From the NCBI RefSeq assembly GCF_005503015.1, contig NZ_SCOL01000003.1, positions 124,001 to 188,000 on the forward strand: a stretch of DNA of 64,000 nt, written 5' to 3'. A model generated the notes under the pieces. That model searched no databases and had not been told where the DNA came from. It saw only the letters and a list, made by a program, of their open reading frames with translations. This DNA comes from Bacillus sp. E(2018) (GTDB lineage: Bacteria > Bacillota > Bacilli > Bacillales > Fictibacillaceae). The position numbers and the translations under genes were made by a program. Below, one piece after another: positions 15,637 through 24,562 of this stretch (within the stretch, counting starts at the first letter, position 1; each line of letters starts with the position of its first letter).

Positions 15637-17298
15637 CTATAATTTAAACGAACTTTTCAGAGAAACAATTTCGTTAAATACAATTTTTTCATCAGTAGTA
15701 TGCTTCGGATCCACGTTGAAGTATCCATGACGGAAGAATTGGAACTTATCTTGAGGTTTCGCGTCCTTCATGTTTGCTTCAATAAATCCTTGTTTTACGA
15801 TAAGAGAATCTTGGTTCACGTAATCCAAGAATGTCTTGCCTTCACTATCTTCTTCTTTTTCCATATCTTCATCAGAGATAAGTGGCTCATAGATACGGAA
15901 CTCAGCAGGCACGGCTTGTGTCGCTTCTACCCAATGAAGTGTACCTTTTACTTTACGGCCTGTAAAACCTGAGCCGGATTTCGTCTCCACATCATATGTA
16001 CAATGTAGTTCAACGACATTACCGTTTTCATCTTTTATGAAATTCTCGCATTTAATGAAGTAAGCATGCTTTAAGCGAACTTCGTTACCCGGGAAGAGAC
16101 GGAAGTACTTTTTCGGAGGATCTTCCATAAAATCTTCACGCTCGATATAGATTTCACGCGAGAACGGAATCTGACGTGATCCCATTTCAGGATTTTCAGG
16201 GTTGATTTCAGCATCTAACATTTCAACCTGTCCTTCAGGATAGTTTGTGATGACCACTTTTAATGGATCAACAATACCCATTGTACGAGGTGCTTTTACT
16301 TTAAGATCTTCACGGATAAAGTGCTCAAGCATCGCTGTGTCCGTTACACCAGAACCTTTAGAAACACCAGCTGCTTTTACAAACTCAACGATTGACTCAG
16401 GCGTGTAGCCTTTACGGCGTAGTCCGGAGATTGTCGGCATGCGTGGATCGTCCCATCCATCTACATAGCCTTCGTCTACAAGCTGCTTAAGCTTACGTTT
16501 ACTCATTACCGTATTCGTTAAGCCTAGGCGACCGAATTCGATCTGTTGAGGCTGACTTTCCATCTCACACTCTTCCACAACCCAGTTGTAAAGAGGGCGT
16601 TGGTCTTCAAATTCTGTTGTACAAAGCGAATGTGTAACGCCTTCGATCGCATCCTCGATCGGATGAGCAAATGCATACATCGGATAGATGCACCACGTAT
16701 CACCTGTATTGTGATGAGTTGCGTGAGAGACACGATAGATGACTGGGTCACGTAAGTTAATATTAGGTGAACTCATGTCGATCTTCGCACGAAGTACTTT
16801 TTGACCGTTCTCGAACTCGCCTTTACGCATGCGATCGAATAGATCTAAGTTCTCTTCTACAGAACGGTTGCGATAAGGGCTTTCTTTACCTGGCTCTGTC
16901 AACGTTCCGCGGTACTCACGAATCTCATCAGCAGTAAGGTCATCCACATATGCTTTTCCTTTTTTGATTAAAAGCACAGCACGCGCATACATTTCTTCAA
17001 AGTAATCAGAAGCAAAGCGAAGGTTCTCCCATTCAAACCCAAGCCACTCGACGTCGTTCTTAATCGCATCAACGTATTCTTGGTCTTCTTTTAATGGGTT
17101 CGTATCATCAAAGCGCAGATTTGTTTCTCCGCCAAACTCATCTGCAAGTCCGAAGTTGATTACGATTGATTTTGCATGTCCAATATGAAGATATCCGTTA
17201 GGTTCTGGAGGGAAACGCGTTACTACTTTCTTGTGTTTTCCGGATTCCAGATCGTTTTGGATGATTGTTTTAATAAAATTAGAAGAACTATTCTCCAT
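15637..17298 (-). CDS. glnS: Glutamine--tRNA ligase (GlnRS)
   Basis: A 553-residue class I aminoacyl-tRNA synthetase, the normal length for bacterial GlnRS. The HIGH motif appears in [16 protein letters not shown] (about 29-44) and the KMSKS equivalent as [29 protein letters not shown] is characteristic of GlnRS rather than GltX, and the C-terminal half carries the two beta-barrel anticodon-binding domains. It charges tRNA-Gln directly. B. subtilis has no GlnRS and makes Gln-tRNA through GatCAB, so this gene is unusual for the group and was probably acquired. No T-box leader fits in the 126-base divergent gap. Confidence 0.95.
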   Translation of the reverse strand: MENSSSNFIKTIIQNDLESGKHKKVVTRFPPEPNGYLHIGHAKSIVINFGLADEFGGETNLRFDDTNPLKEDQEYVDAIKNDVEWLGFEWENLRFASDYFEEMYARAVLLIKKGKAYVDDLTADEIREYRGTLTEPGKESPYRNRSVEENLDLFDRMRKGEFENGQKVLRAKIDMSSPNINLRDPVIYRVSHATHHNTGDTWCIYPMYAFAHPIEDAIEGVTHSLCTTEFEDQRPLYNWVVEECEMESQPQQIEFGRLGLTNTVMSKRKLKQLVDEGYVDGWDDPRMPTISGLRRKGYTPESIVEFVKAAGVSKGSGVTDTAMLEHFIREDLKVKAPRTMGIVDPLKVVITNYPEGQVEMLDAEINPENPEMGSRQIPFSREIYIEREDFMEDPPKKYFRLFPGNEVRLKHAYFIKCENFIKDENGNVVELHCTYDVETKSGSGFTGRKVKGTLHWVEATQAVPAEFRIYEPLISDEDMEKEEDSEGKTFLDYVNQDSLIVKQGFIEANMKDAKPQDKFQFFRHGYFNVDPKHTTDEKIVFNEIVSLKSSFKL

Positions 17299-17424
17299 CC
17301 CGTATCAAGCCTTTCCTTATATGTAAACTAAGATATACTTTACATTATAACAAAAATAAATTTCAACTAAACGTATTCTTTTAGGGATATGGAGATTATT
17401 TAACAAAGAAATGGTGGGATCAAC

Positions 17425-18354
17425 ATGAATGTCATTGACTTGCATTGTGATGCATTATTAAAACTATGGGAAACGGACGGCAGGCTCAGTTATGCGGATG
17501 CGCCACAGCTTGCTACAAATAAGAAACGACTGCAAAAGGGAAAAGTAAACGTTCAGTTCTTTGCGATTTTTATAGAGCCTTTTATTCCGAGTGATCAAAA
17601 ATTTCATTCTGCTTTACAGCAAGTAGATTATTTTAACAAAGAGGTTCTTGGTAAAAATCCAGAAATGAAGCATTTGAAGAACTGGAATGACTTTCAAACA
17701 TTGAAGGATGGAGAAATCGGAGCAGTACTGACGCTTGAAGGAGTAGATGCGATTGGTGACGATCTTACGAAGTTAAGCATTCTGCATCAACTCGGTGTTC
17801 TCTTGATCGGGCTAACCTGGAATCATGCGAATCTTGCAGCTGATGGTGCACAAGAACCACGTGGTGCTGGTCTGACGGTGTTTGGAAAAGAAATTGTAGC
17901 ATTTAATAATAAAAATAAAATTTTAACCGATGTGTCTCATTTATGTGATCGCGCTTTTTGGGATGTGATGGAGATTGCCGATTATCCGCTTGCCAGTCAT
18001 TCTAATTCACGCGTATTATGTGACCATCCGCGTAACCTGACGGACGAGATGGCAAAAGAGATGTTCGGTAAAGGTGGAGTGGTGCACGTAGTGTATAACC
18101 CGCCATTTACGAAGAATGAGGGTTCAGCTAGTATTGGTGACTTAATTAAACATATCGACCATTTTTGTGGACTAGGCGGTGTTAACCAAATCGGTCTGGG
18201 CTCTGATTTTGATGGCATTTCGCAGCTTATTACAGATTTAGAAGATGCATCTATGACTCAAAACTTAATTAATGAGTTATTGAAGCATTATTCTGAAGAG
18301 GAAGTCCGTGGATTTGCGTCTCAAAACTTTTTGAGTTTTATTTCTAAAATATAG
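17425..18354 (+). CDS. Membrane dipeptidase, peptidase family M19
   Basis: A 309-residue zinc dipeptidase of the renal-dipeptidase family. The first metal ligands are in VIDLHCDAL (HxD), the bridging acid is in LTLEGVDAIG, further histidines are in TDVSHLCD and LASHSNSRVLCDHPRNL, and the last acid is in GLGSDFDG. It hydrolyses dipeptides, possibly including D-amino-acid dipeptides from cell wall turnover. It is cytoplasmic, as no signal peptide is seen. It starts at ATG 17425 behind GGTGGGAT and is divergent from glnS. Confidence 0.9.
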   Translation: MNVIDLHCDALLKLWETDGRLSYADAPQLATNKKRLQKGKVNVQFFAIFIEPFIPSDQKFHSALQQVDYFNKEVLGKNPEMKHLKNWNDFQTLKDGEIGAVLTLEGVDAIGDDLTKLSILHQLGVLLIGLTWNHANLAADGAQEPRGAGLTVFGKEIVAFNNKNKILTDVSHLCDRAFWDVMEIADYPLASHSNSRVLCDHPRNLTDEMAKEMFGKGGVVHVVYNPPFTKNEGSASIGDLIKHIDHFCGLGGVNQIGLGSDFDGISQLITDLEDASMTQNLINELLKHYSEEEVRGFASQNFLSFISKI

Positions 18355-18430
18355 TTTGAATGGTAAGGTTGGCATTCTCCTGGGATGTCAGCTTTTTTCT
18401 ATGGAAAAGGATAATAGTGGGAGCTGCGAA

Positions 18431-18499
18431 CGATCATAAAATTCTATAAGCGAGCATAAAACTCCACGCACGCTCATAAACCACACGACCGAGCATAAC
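18431..18499. repeat. Array of four ~20-bp periodic CATAAA units
   Basis: CATAAA occurs at 18435, 18455 and 18475, and CATAAC at 18494, giving spacings of 20, 20 and 19 bases. Each is preceded by CGA or CGC plus one base, while the rest of each unit varies. The last unit ends in ATAAC rather than ATAAA. The array lies between the dipeptidase and SIMPL genes. A related array is at 60209-60319. Confidence 0.7.
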
Positions 18500-18585
18500 T
18501 CCCCAAAAACCCTCTTCATATGCTCTTCTTTTCTCATACACACTCTCATAGCTTATATAGAACACTAAGCGGAAGGAGTCTGTTT

Positions 18586-19269
18586 ATGTATTACAACCAT
18601 CCAGGTTTCCAAAATACAGGCATGAGGCAACAAGACGACCTAACAACGATGAATCGCCTAATTGTAACGGGTGAAGGCTCTGTTTCTGCTGTGCCAGATC
18701 GAGCTCTTCTTACAATAGGAGTCATTACAGAAAACCGAAATTTAAGTGTGGCTCAAAAGGAGAACGCTGATAAAACGGCTTCTGTTATTCGAACACTGAT
18801 GTCACTAGGTATTTCTCAAAGCGATATTCAAACCTCTAGTTTTCGAATTGAACCTCAATATAACTATGAAAATGGACAGCAGCAATTTAGAGGATATCGT
18901 GTAGAGCACCAGCTTCAGGTAACGATAAAAGATATTCGCCAGACTGGCCAGGCAATCGATCAAGCGGCAGCGAACGGAGCTAACTCTGTATCGTCCATTC
19001 AATTCACCGTTTCAAACCCAGATGCCTTTTATAATCAAGCGTTGTCACTAGCAATTCAAAATGCTCAACAAAAAGCTATTTCGATGGCAAGGGCATTACA
19101 AGTTACACTTCGGCCGGTACCGATAATCGTTCAAGAAGTATCTCAGTCACTGCCCCCTAGACCTGTTCCGTTTCAAGCCGTAATGTATGCACAAAGTGCG
19201 GAAACCCCTATACAGCCAGGCGAGAATAAGATCACAGCCTCTGTCAAGATCCAATACACGTATAGTTAG
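18586..19269 (+). CDS. SIMPL domain (DUF541) protein
   Basis: A 227-residue protein of the SIMPL/DUF541 family. TGEGSVSAVPDRALLTIGV (about residues 24-42) is the usual opening strand, followed by the repeated alpha/beta units and a closing TASVKIQYTY strand. There is no signal peptide; the first 20 residues are polar with several asparagines. Homologues were linked to periplasmic stress functions in Gram-negatives, and their role in Bacillaceae is unclear. ATG 18586 lies seven bases after GGAAGGAG; the longer in-frame extension upstream has no binding site and crosses the promoter region. Confidence 0.85.
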   Translation: MYYNHPGFQNTGMRQQDDLTTMNRLIVTGEGSVSAVPDRALLTIGVITENRNLSVAQKENADKTASVIRTLMSLGISQSDIQTSSFRIEPQYNYENGQQQFRGYRVEHQLQVTIKDIRQTGQAIDQAAANGANSVSSIQFTVSNPDAFYNQALSLAIQNAQQKAISMARALQVTLRPVPIIVQEVSQSLPPRPVPFQAVMYAQSAETPIQPGENKITASVKIQYTYS

Positions 19270-19285
19270 GAAGGACAGGTGTAAA

Positions 19286-19330
19286 TTGACAGGTGAATAT
19301 GTGTCGCATTATACTTAACCAAATGGTTAA
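19286..19330 (+). promoter_or_regulatory. Promoter and operator palindrome of the ArsR-family operon
   Basis: TTGACA at 19286-19291 and TATACT at 19310-19315 are 18 bases apart, a good sigma-A promoter. The perfect-arm palindrome TTAACCAAATGGTTAA (19315-19330) begins at the -10 and covers the predicted transcription start and the ATG at 19323. Binding of the ArsR product here would block its own promoter. This is inference from layout. Confidence 0.6.
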
Positions 19331-19652
19331 ATATAATGCAGAACATTTAAATGATGTATTTTCAGTTCTATCTGATCCGACTCGGCGTACGATCATCGAG
19401 CAGCTATCAAAAGGAGAAAGGAGTGTGCAAGAGTTAGCCCAGCCTTTTGATATGTCGCTGCCTGCGATCTCAAAGCATTTGAAAGTTTTAGAGAATGCAG
19501 GTCTTGTCACACACCGAAAAGAGGGACGTTTTCGCTATTACGCGATAAAACCGGATTCAATGGATGAAGCATGTGAATGGATTTCTACGCTTAAAGAGCT
19601 TTGGACAAAATTTGAAGGTATGTTTTGCTGCAGCAAGCAAAAAAAGCAGTGA
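19323..19652 (+). CDS. ArsR family transcriptional repressor
   Basis: A 109-residue winged-helix protein: HLNDVFSVLSDPTRRTIIEQL is the ArsR/SdpR-type opening, QPFDMSLPAISKHLKVLENAGLV the recognition helix region, and RKEGRFRYYAIKP the wing. The CxCx metal motif of ArsR/SmtB is absent, although CC occurs near the C-terminus. No binding site precedes ATG 19323, and the predicted transcription start is within two bases of it, so the message may be leaderless. GTG 19293 is an alternative. It is followed 23 bases later by an ABC exporter, its likely target operon. Confidence 0.8.
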   Translation: MVKYNAEHLNDVFSVLSDPTRRTIIEQLSKGERSVQELAQPFDMSLPAISKHLKVLENAGLVTHRKEGRFRYYAIKPDSMDEACEWISTLKELWTKFEGMFCCSKQKKQ

Positions 19653-19675
19653 AACGTATGCTTGGAGAGTGAACA

Positions 19676-20602
19676 ATGGAAACGCAGGATGAAATAATAA
19701 AGGTGCAAAAGATTGTGAAACGATATGGAGATTTCACTGCCGTGGATGGAAGTGAATTCTCTGTACATAATGGAGAGGTGTTTGGTCTGCTGGGCCCGAA
19801 CGGAGCGGGAAAGACGACAACACTTGAGATGTTGGTAGGTCTTCGTAAACCAGATGAAGGAACTGCCATCGTTGGTGGATTCGATATTACAAAAGAGCTT
19901 GATAAAGTAAAAGAAGTAATCGGTGTACAGCTCCAATCTACTACTCTTTTTGAGCTATTGACTGTAGATGAGATCCTTCATCTTTACGGCAGTTTTTACC
20001 GCGAACATATTTCGATTCCTGAACTAATTGATGACATGCTTTTAACAGAGAAGAAGAATAGCAGAATTAAAGGTTTGTCTGGTGGTCAAAAGCAGAGACT
20101 TGCGATTGCACTTGCACTCGTGCACGATCCGCAGATTATTTTCTTGGACGAACCTACGACTGGACTCGATCCACAAGCACGCCGTACGTTATGGGACATT
20201 ATTTTACGATTGAAGGAACGTGGCAAAACCGTTGTACTGACGACTCATTACATGGATGAGGCACACGTGCTATGCGATCGTATCGCCATTATGGACCAAG
20301 GAAAGCTAATAGCTCTAGATACGCCTAGTGAACTTGTGAGAAATCTTCAGTCGGATAGCGCAGTGGAATTCAAGTTTAACGATGAAGTAGATATCGCTTT
20401 ATCAGAGATTGACGGAGTGAAACAAGTGGGCAGTCAGAAAGATGTACACGTTCTCTATACGGATGATCTACAGAAGACTTTAACGAGTTTAATCGCTATC
20501 GCTTCTGAAAAACAACTGAAGCTTGTAGATCTTCAAACGAGAACGGCAACACTTGAAGATGTGTTTATCCACATGACTGGAAGAAGGTTAAGAGAAGGAT
20601 GA
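19676..20602 (+). CDS. ABC transporter ATP-binding protein (DrrA/CcmA type)
   Basis: A 308-residue ATPase with Walker A GPNGAGKTTTLEML, Q-loop GVQLQST, signature LSGGQKQRLAIAL, Walker B IIFLDEPTTGLD and switch histidine TTHYMDEA. A C-terminal extension of about 80 residues (the DrrA-type DUF4162 region) follows. It energises the ABC-2 permease encoded next, whose start overlaps its stop by four bases. The pair is likely an exporter of a drug, lipid or peptide. The ArsR gene upstream suggests substrate- or stress-induced control. Confidence 0.9.
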   Translation: METQDEIIKVQKIVKRYGDFTAVDGSEFSVHNGEVFGLLGPNGAGKTTTLEMLVGLRKPDEGTAIVGGFDITKELDKVKEVIGVQLQSTTLFELLTVDEILHLYGSFYREHISIPELIDDMLLTEKKNSRIKGLSGGQKQRLAIALALVHDPQIIFLDEPTTGLDPQARRTLWDIILRLKERGKTVVLTTHYMDEAHVLCDRIAIMDQGKLIALDTPSELVRNLQSDSAVEFKFNDEVDIALSEIDGVKQVGSQKDVHVLYTDDLQKTLTSLIAIASEKQLKLVDLQTRTATLEDVFIHMTGRRLREG

Positions 20603-21696
20603 GATCATACTACCTACTAACACTCGCTCAGCTTCGGATCTTCCTTAGAAACAGACAAGTACTGTTCTGGACCCTTGCATTTCCTATCGTTCTGATGGTC
20701 ATGTTAGGTTCATTCTTAGGAAACGGTAATGGAGTTTCTATTACGGCAGCTGTTGTCGATCAGGATAAAAGTGAACAGTCGAAGAACTTAGTAAAAGAAA
20801 TGGAAAAGAACGAAGCGGTATCTCTTGAAAAAAGTTCAAACGAAAAAGATGTGTTAAGTCAGTTAAAACAAGGTGACCTAACGCTCGTTATTACTATTCC
20901 AAAAGGCTATGGTGAAAATCTTTCTGCTGGAAACAAAGCAAATCCGTTCAAACTGCCTGTTTATTATAATGAAACGAACATGGCGATGTCCCAAGTTGGA
21001 CTTCAGCTTGTCGATAATGCGGTTGACACGATCAGTAAAAAATCTGTGAAATACGAGCCTGTTGTTGTAACAGAGTCAAAAGGTGTAGAAGCACTGAACC
21101 TTCGTTACATCGATTTCCTTGTACCGGGAATCGTGGCGATGATGATCATGAGCAACAACATGAATGGTGTGGCAGGGCAGATTTCTTCATGGCGTGAGCG
21201 TGGAATCTTACGTCGTATGCAAGGAACAACACTTAAAGCTTCTACATTTATCGCGGCACAAATTACCGCTCGTTTTATGCTGAACGGTTTGCAAGCGATG
21301 ATCGTATTAGCTGTCGCTTGGGCGGCGTTCGGCATTGAAGTGAGAGGTTCATGGTTAACTGTAATCGCGTTTGTAACCCTCGGGACGTTAGCCTTTATGG
21401 CAATCGGTTTTATCATCGCAGGTATTGCCAAGACGCCTGAGAGTGCTGGACCGATTGCTGGTTTTCTATCGTTTCCGATGCTGTTTTTAGGAGGCGTATT
21501 CTTCCCGATTCGAGATATGCCTGAGTTTTTACAGCCATTTGTCCAAATTTTACCCATCGCTCATTTAAGCCATGCTCTTCGTGAGACGATGAACGTTGGT
21601 GCTTCGTTCTTAGATCTCGGTATGGAAGCGCTGATTCTAGGAGGCTGGTTGATCGGAGCGTTTATCGTAGCGAGTTTCACGTTTAAGTGGGAATAG
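20599..21696 (+). CDS. ABC-2 type transporter permease
   Basis: A 365-residue permease with one N-terminal membrane segment (about 22-42), an extracellular domain of about 130 residues, and five C-terminal membrane segments. The ABC-2 signature region includes LVPGIVAMMIMSNNMNG, the elbow-loop RERGILRRMQGTTL, and SFPMLFLGGVFFPIRDMPEFLQ. It forms a dimeric export channel with the preceding ATPase and overlaps its gene by ATGA. The substrate is unknown. Confidence 0.9.
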   Translation: MRSYYLLTLAQLRIFLRNRQVLFWTLAFPIVLMVMLGSFLGNGNGVSITAAVVDQDKSEQSKNLVKEMEKNEAVSLEKSSNEKDVLSQLKQGDLTLVITIPKGYGENLSAGNKANPFKLPVYYNETNMAMSQVGLQLVDNAVDTISKKSVKYEPVVVTESKGVEALNLRYIDFLVPGIVAMMIMSNNMNGVAGQISSWRERGILRRMQGTTLKASTFIAAQITARFMLNGLQAMIVLAVAWAAFGIEVRGSWLTVIAFVTLGTLAFMAIGFIIAGIAKTPESAGPIAGFLSFPMLFLGGVFFPIRDMPEFLQPFVQILPIAHLSHALRETMNVGASFLDLGMEALILGGWLIGAFIVASFTFKWE

Positions 21697-21720
21697 AATA
21701 AGCACGAAGAGGAGAATAAA

Positions 21721-22143
21721 ATGAATACACAAAATTATAAAAATCATGCAAGGATGCACCCCGTCTATCATTATGTACTTTCTTTACTTGTGCTTGGAGG
21801 ACTCGTAGCAAGCATTGTTTATCTGGTTAAAGCAGAAGATACGTTACTTGGCGTGATATTAATTCTGATGTCTCTCAGCCTGTTAGTGACGTTTGCTTTA
21901 CTTCGCATGTACCCATTAAAAGCTCAAGATCGAGCAATCCGTGCAGAAGAGAACTTGCGCTATTATGTTTTAACAGGAAAGTTGTTGGATGGAAGACTTA
22001 CTGCAGGGCAGATCGTAGCCCTTCGATTCGCACCAGATGAGGAGTTTCCACTTTTGGCAGAGAAGGCATTAGCTGAAAACATGAAACCGAAGGAAATTAA
22101 ACAAGCGATTATGAATTGGAAAGCAGATCACTATAGAATTTAA
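21721..22143 (+). CDS. DUF6526 family membrane protein
   Basis: A 140-residue protein with two closely spaced membrane segments (about 17-36 and 42-60) and a cytoplasmic C-terminal domain containing YPLKAQDRAIRAEENLRYYVLTGKLLD, which matches the DUF6526 pattern. It begins 24 bases after the permease behind AAGAGGAG, so it is the fourth gene of the ArsR-ABC operon. Its role is unknown. Confidence 0.75.
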   Translation: MNTQNYKNHARMHPVYHYVLSLLVLGGLVASIVYLVKAEDTLLGVILILMSLSLLVTFALLRMYPLKAQDRAIRAEENLRYYVLTGKLLDGRLTAGQIVALRFAPDEEFPLLAEKALAENMKPKEIKQAIMNWKADHYRI

Positions 22144-22145
22144 AT

Positions 22146-22182
22146 AAAAGACGCAGGGGTTGCACACTCTGCGTCTTTTTGT
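22146..22182 (+). terminator. Rho-independent terminator of the ABC operon
   Basis: AAAGACGCAG pairs with CTGCGTCTTT around a 13-base loop and is followed by a T run. Confidence 0.8.
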
Positions 22183-22608
22183 CTGATTTAATACTAATAT
22201 TTGGGATTTTATTTCAATAAAAATTATTTAAGAATACAATTCTTCGTTTTAAATTAAAGGTAATTTTGTAGTATAAAAGGGAGAGGGAAATACACACGAA
22301 AAAATATTTCGGGACTTTAATCATGGTTATAAGGATTCAAAATTCGATAAAAAATAAGATAGTTATTGAAATATCGTGTAAAAATATGGTAGTAATTGGT
22401 TTGGGTAGAAAATATTCTGTTGCTCTAACATCACTCATACCAAGGGTTTTAGTAGTGATAAGTAAATAGTATCAAAAATTTACAAATTTATGGTTTCGTT
22501 ATTTCCATAATAGGGCAAATATAGGTGTATTTATCCATTTCCACTTAGAAGCAACCGATCTTAAAGATCGTTGTTTATAAAATTTTAAATGATAAGGGAG
22601 AGAAGAAA
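22183..22608. promoter_or_regulatory. Leader region of the type VII operon with a dyad
   Basis: These 426 bases hold no convincing gene. The clearest element is the palindrome CGATCTTAAAGATCG at 22556-22570, 39 bases before the yukE ATG and followed by an AT-rich stretch. It could be an operator or a 5'-UTR hairpin that stabilises the yukE message. No confident -10/-35 pair was picked. Confidence 0.35.
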
Positions 22609-22902
22609 ATGTCAGGAATTATTCGCGTTACACCAGCAGAACTAGTAGATATGTCAGGTCGTTACTCCAATGAAAGTAGCCAAGTCGGGGAACAAGTTTC
22701 ACGTCTGAATGCAATGATTAGCCAATTAGAAGGTATGTGGGAAGGGGAAGCAAGTAAAGCTTTCAGCCAACAATACGAAGCATTAAAGCCATCTTTCCTT
22801 CAAATGCAACAGTTACTAGAAGATATCTCAGCTCAACTTAACAACACATCTAGAGCTCTAGAAGACGCTGATAACCAAATCGCAAGCCAAATTAGAGGGT
22901 AA
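22609..22902 (+). CDS. yukE: WXG100 protein YukE (EsxA), type VII secretion substrate
   Basis: A 97-residue helical hairpin protein. The N-terminus MSGIIRVTPAEL and C-terminus DNQIASQIRG closely resemble B. subtilis YukE, and the WXG turn is MWEGEASKAF at about residues 43-52. It is secreted as a dimer by the type VII machine encoded downstream and is needed for secretion of other substrates. The ATG lies behind AAGGGAGAG. A hairpin after the gene separates it from the machine genes and would allow higher yukE expression. Confidence 0.95.
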   Translation: MSGIIRVTPAELVDMSGRYSNESSQVGEQVSRLNAMISQLEGMWEGEASKAFSQQYEALKPSFLQMQQLLEDISAQLNNTSRALEDADNQIASQIRG

Positions 22903-22928
22903 GCTTTTCAACTTTTGGTTTTTGTTTT

Positions 22929-22968
22929 ATGGGGGCGCCTTCTTTATTAAAGGCGCTCTTCATTTTTT
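22929..22968 (+). terminator. Partial terminator between yukE and yukD
   Basis: GGGCGCCTT pairs with AAGGCGCTC around CTTTATTA and is followed by TTCATTTTTT. It lies inside an otherwise continuous operon, so it probably acts as a partial terminator or 3' stabiliser for yukE mRNA. Confidence 0.7.
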
Positions 22969-22980
22969 GAGGTGATAATT

Positions 22981-23220
22981 ATGTACATCGAAGTTACCGT
23001 AGATTTAAAAAATTATACAGGGGAAGCGTTTGATCTTCGACTCTCAAACTTCCATACTGTAAAAAAAGTGATAGATATTGTTTGGCAAACAAAAGAAATT
23101 GACCTTCCGCCTAGAGACGGTTACTGGGTACGTGTGCCAAATAAAAATATTGTACTCTCCGGAAACCAAAAGCTGATAGAGAGTGGAATATTAACAGGTG
23201 ATCGGTTTGAAATTCTTTGA
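22981..23220 (+). CDS. yukD: Ubiquitin-like type VII secretion protein YukD (EsaB)
   Basis: A 79-residue beta-grasp protein of the YukD/EsaB family: MYIEVTVDLKNYTGEAFDLRL, a central helix (TVKKVIDIVW) and the closing LTGDRFEIL. It is cytoplasmic and supports type VII secretion, probably through the machine's pseudokinase or ATPase. In-frame GTG 22972 lies inside the GAGGTGA binding site, so ATG 22981 is chosen. It is 13 bases upstream of yukC. Confidence 0.9.
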   Translation: MYIEVTVDLKNYTGEAFDLRLSNFHTVKKVIDIVWQTKEIDLPPRDGYWVRVPNKNIVLSGNQKLIESGILTGDRFEIL

Positions 23221-23233
23221 GGGGGTCTAAGTA

Positions 23234-24550
23234 ATGACCGAAAAAAACAAAACATATTTGGAACAAATCTTAGAATCCCAGATTAGTAGAGACGAGGATT
23301 CTATTACTTTTGCATTTCAAAAAGAAAAAATAAAACTAGATAACGTTATTGAAGTAGAACTGTTAAAAGAATTAGATTCAGATATTCAACGGTCCATTAT
23401 CGTTGATGAGAACGAGCTTAAGATCACCATCCTCCCCAACTCTAATTACCGGTATTTTCCCGAATTAACAAGTCAAAATGATAGAAGTAAATGGATGTTT
23501 GCGTTTCAACTCACAAAAAAAGTAAAAGAACATACACTGAATCGTTTACATTTGGTGGTATGTCCCGAAAACATAGTATTTGATCAAAGTCTATCACCAG
23601 CTTTCCTACATTATGGAGTGAAAGAAAGTATTCCTCCTTACGAAGCAGAGCATGAAAGAGTTTGGAAAGAACTTAAAGCTACGATCGTTTTCTTAGTGGA
23701 TGGTAAACATTCCTTTCATGATTACTTAAAGCTTCATGAAACCATTGAATTATCAACCACAGCTAAAGAGGCACTAGAAGTCGATGATTTAAATGGACTG
23801 TTACTTTTCATACAAAAAAAATTAAATGAAATAGATGAAAAAGATAAAATGATGCTAAATATTCCACAAAAGAAATGGAAGATTACACAATATGCATCAA
23901 TAGGATTAATGATATGTTTCATCCCGGCTATTATATATACGGTTTATTCCCTTTTCTTTTTACAGCCTAGACAAGAAGCTTTTGTTAGCAGTAACGAACA
24001 TTTTCTAGGTAAGGAATACAGTGAAGTCGTTGAAGTCATGTCCGATTATGATGTCGAGGATATGCCAAATGTGGTTCAATACCAGTTAGCTTCATCTTAC
24101 ATAATCAATGAATCACTTACTGAAGAGCAAAAGGAAAATATACAAAACACCGTTTCCTTACAATCGGAACCTCTCTATTTTCAATATTGGATACACATTG
24201 GAAGAGGGAATGCGAAGGAAGCGCTCGATATTGCACGTTCGTTAGAAGATAAAGATCTTATTATGTTCGCACTCATTAAATATCGTGAAGTATTGAAGTC
24301 TGATGATAAATTGAGCAGTGAAGAAAAACAGCAAAAAATTAAAGAAGTACAAGCTGAAATAGATGAGTATCTCGAAGAGCAAGAAGCAATTAAAGAAGAA
24401 GAAGAGAGACTTAAAGAAGAAGAGAGAAAAGCTGAAGAAGAAAAGCAAAAAGAACAAGAAGCAATGGAGCAAAAGGCTAAGGAAGAAGCAGCAGCTGCTG
24501 AAAAGGAGCAAAAGCCTGCAACACCACCGAAACCGACCAATGCGAATTAG
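23234..24550 (+). CDS. yukC: Type VII secretion pseudokinase-like protein YukC (EssB)
   Basis: A 438-residue EssB/YukC protein. The cytoplasmic N-terminal domain (about 1-213) has a protein-kinase-like fold without catalytic motifs. It is followed by one membrane segment (about 218-238), an extracellular domain rich in helices, and a highly charged Glu/Lys tail from about 375 that ends in a proline/alanine stretch. It dimerises and links the EssC ATPase to the other membrane parts. The charged tail accounts for the serine-rich opposite-frame ORFs here. It ends 12 bases before yukBA. Confidence 0.9.
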   Translation: MTEKNKTYLEQILESQISRDEDSITFAFQKEKIKLDNVIEVELLKELDSDIQRSIIVDENELKITILPNSNYRYFPELTSQNDRSKWMFAFQLTKKVKEHTLNRLHLVVCPENIVFDQSLSPAFLHYGVKESIPPYEAEHERVWKELKATIVFLVDGKHSFHDYLKLHETIELSTTAKEALEVDDLNGLLLFIQKKLNEIDEKDKMMLNIPQKKWKITQYASIGLMICFIPAIIYTVYSLFFLQPRQEAFVSSNEHFLGKEYSEVVEVMSDYDVEDMPNVVQYQLASSYIINESLTEEQKENIQNTVSLQSEPLYFQYWIHIGRGNAKEALDIARSLEDKDLIMFALIKYREVLKSDDKLSSEEKQQKIKEVQAEIDEYLEEQEAIKEEEERLKEEERKAEEEKQKEQEAMEQKAKEEAAAAEKEQKPATPPKPTNAN

Positions 24551-24562
24551 AGGGGGTGAAGT

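Noticed and set aside
17299..17424. T-box leader for glnS
   Set aside because: The gap is 126 bases and divergent, and no specifier stem, T-box sequence or terminator/antiterminator pair was seen.
24181..24540. Long serine-rich minus-strand frames opposite the end of yukC
   Set aside because: They mirror the Glu/Lys-rich tail codons (GAA/GAG/AAA) of yukC and have no ribosome binding site.
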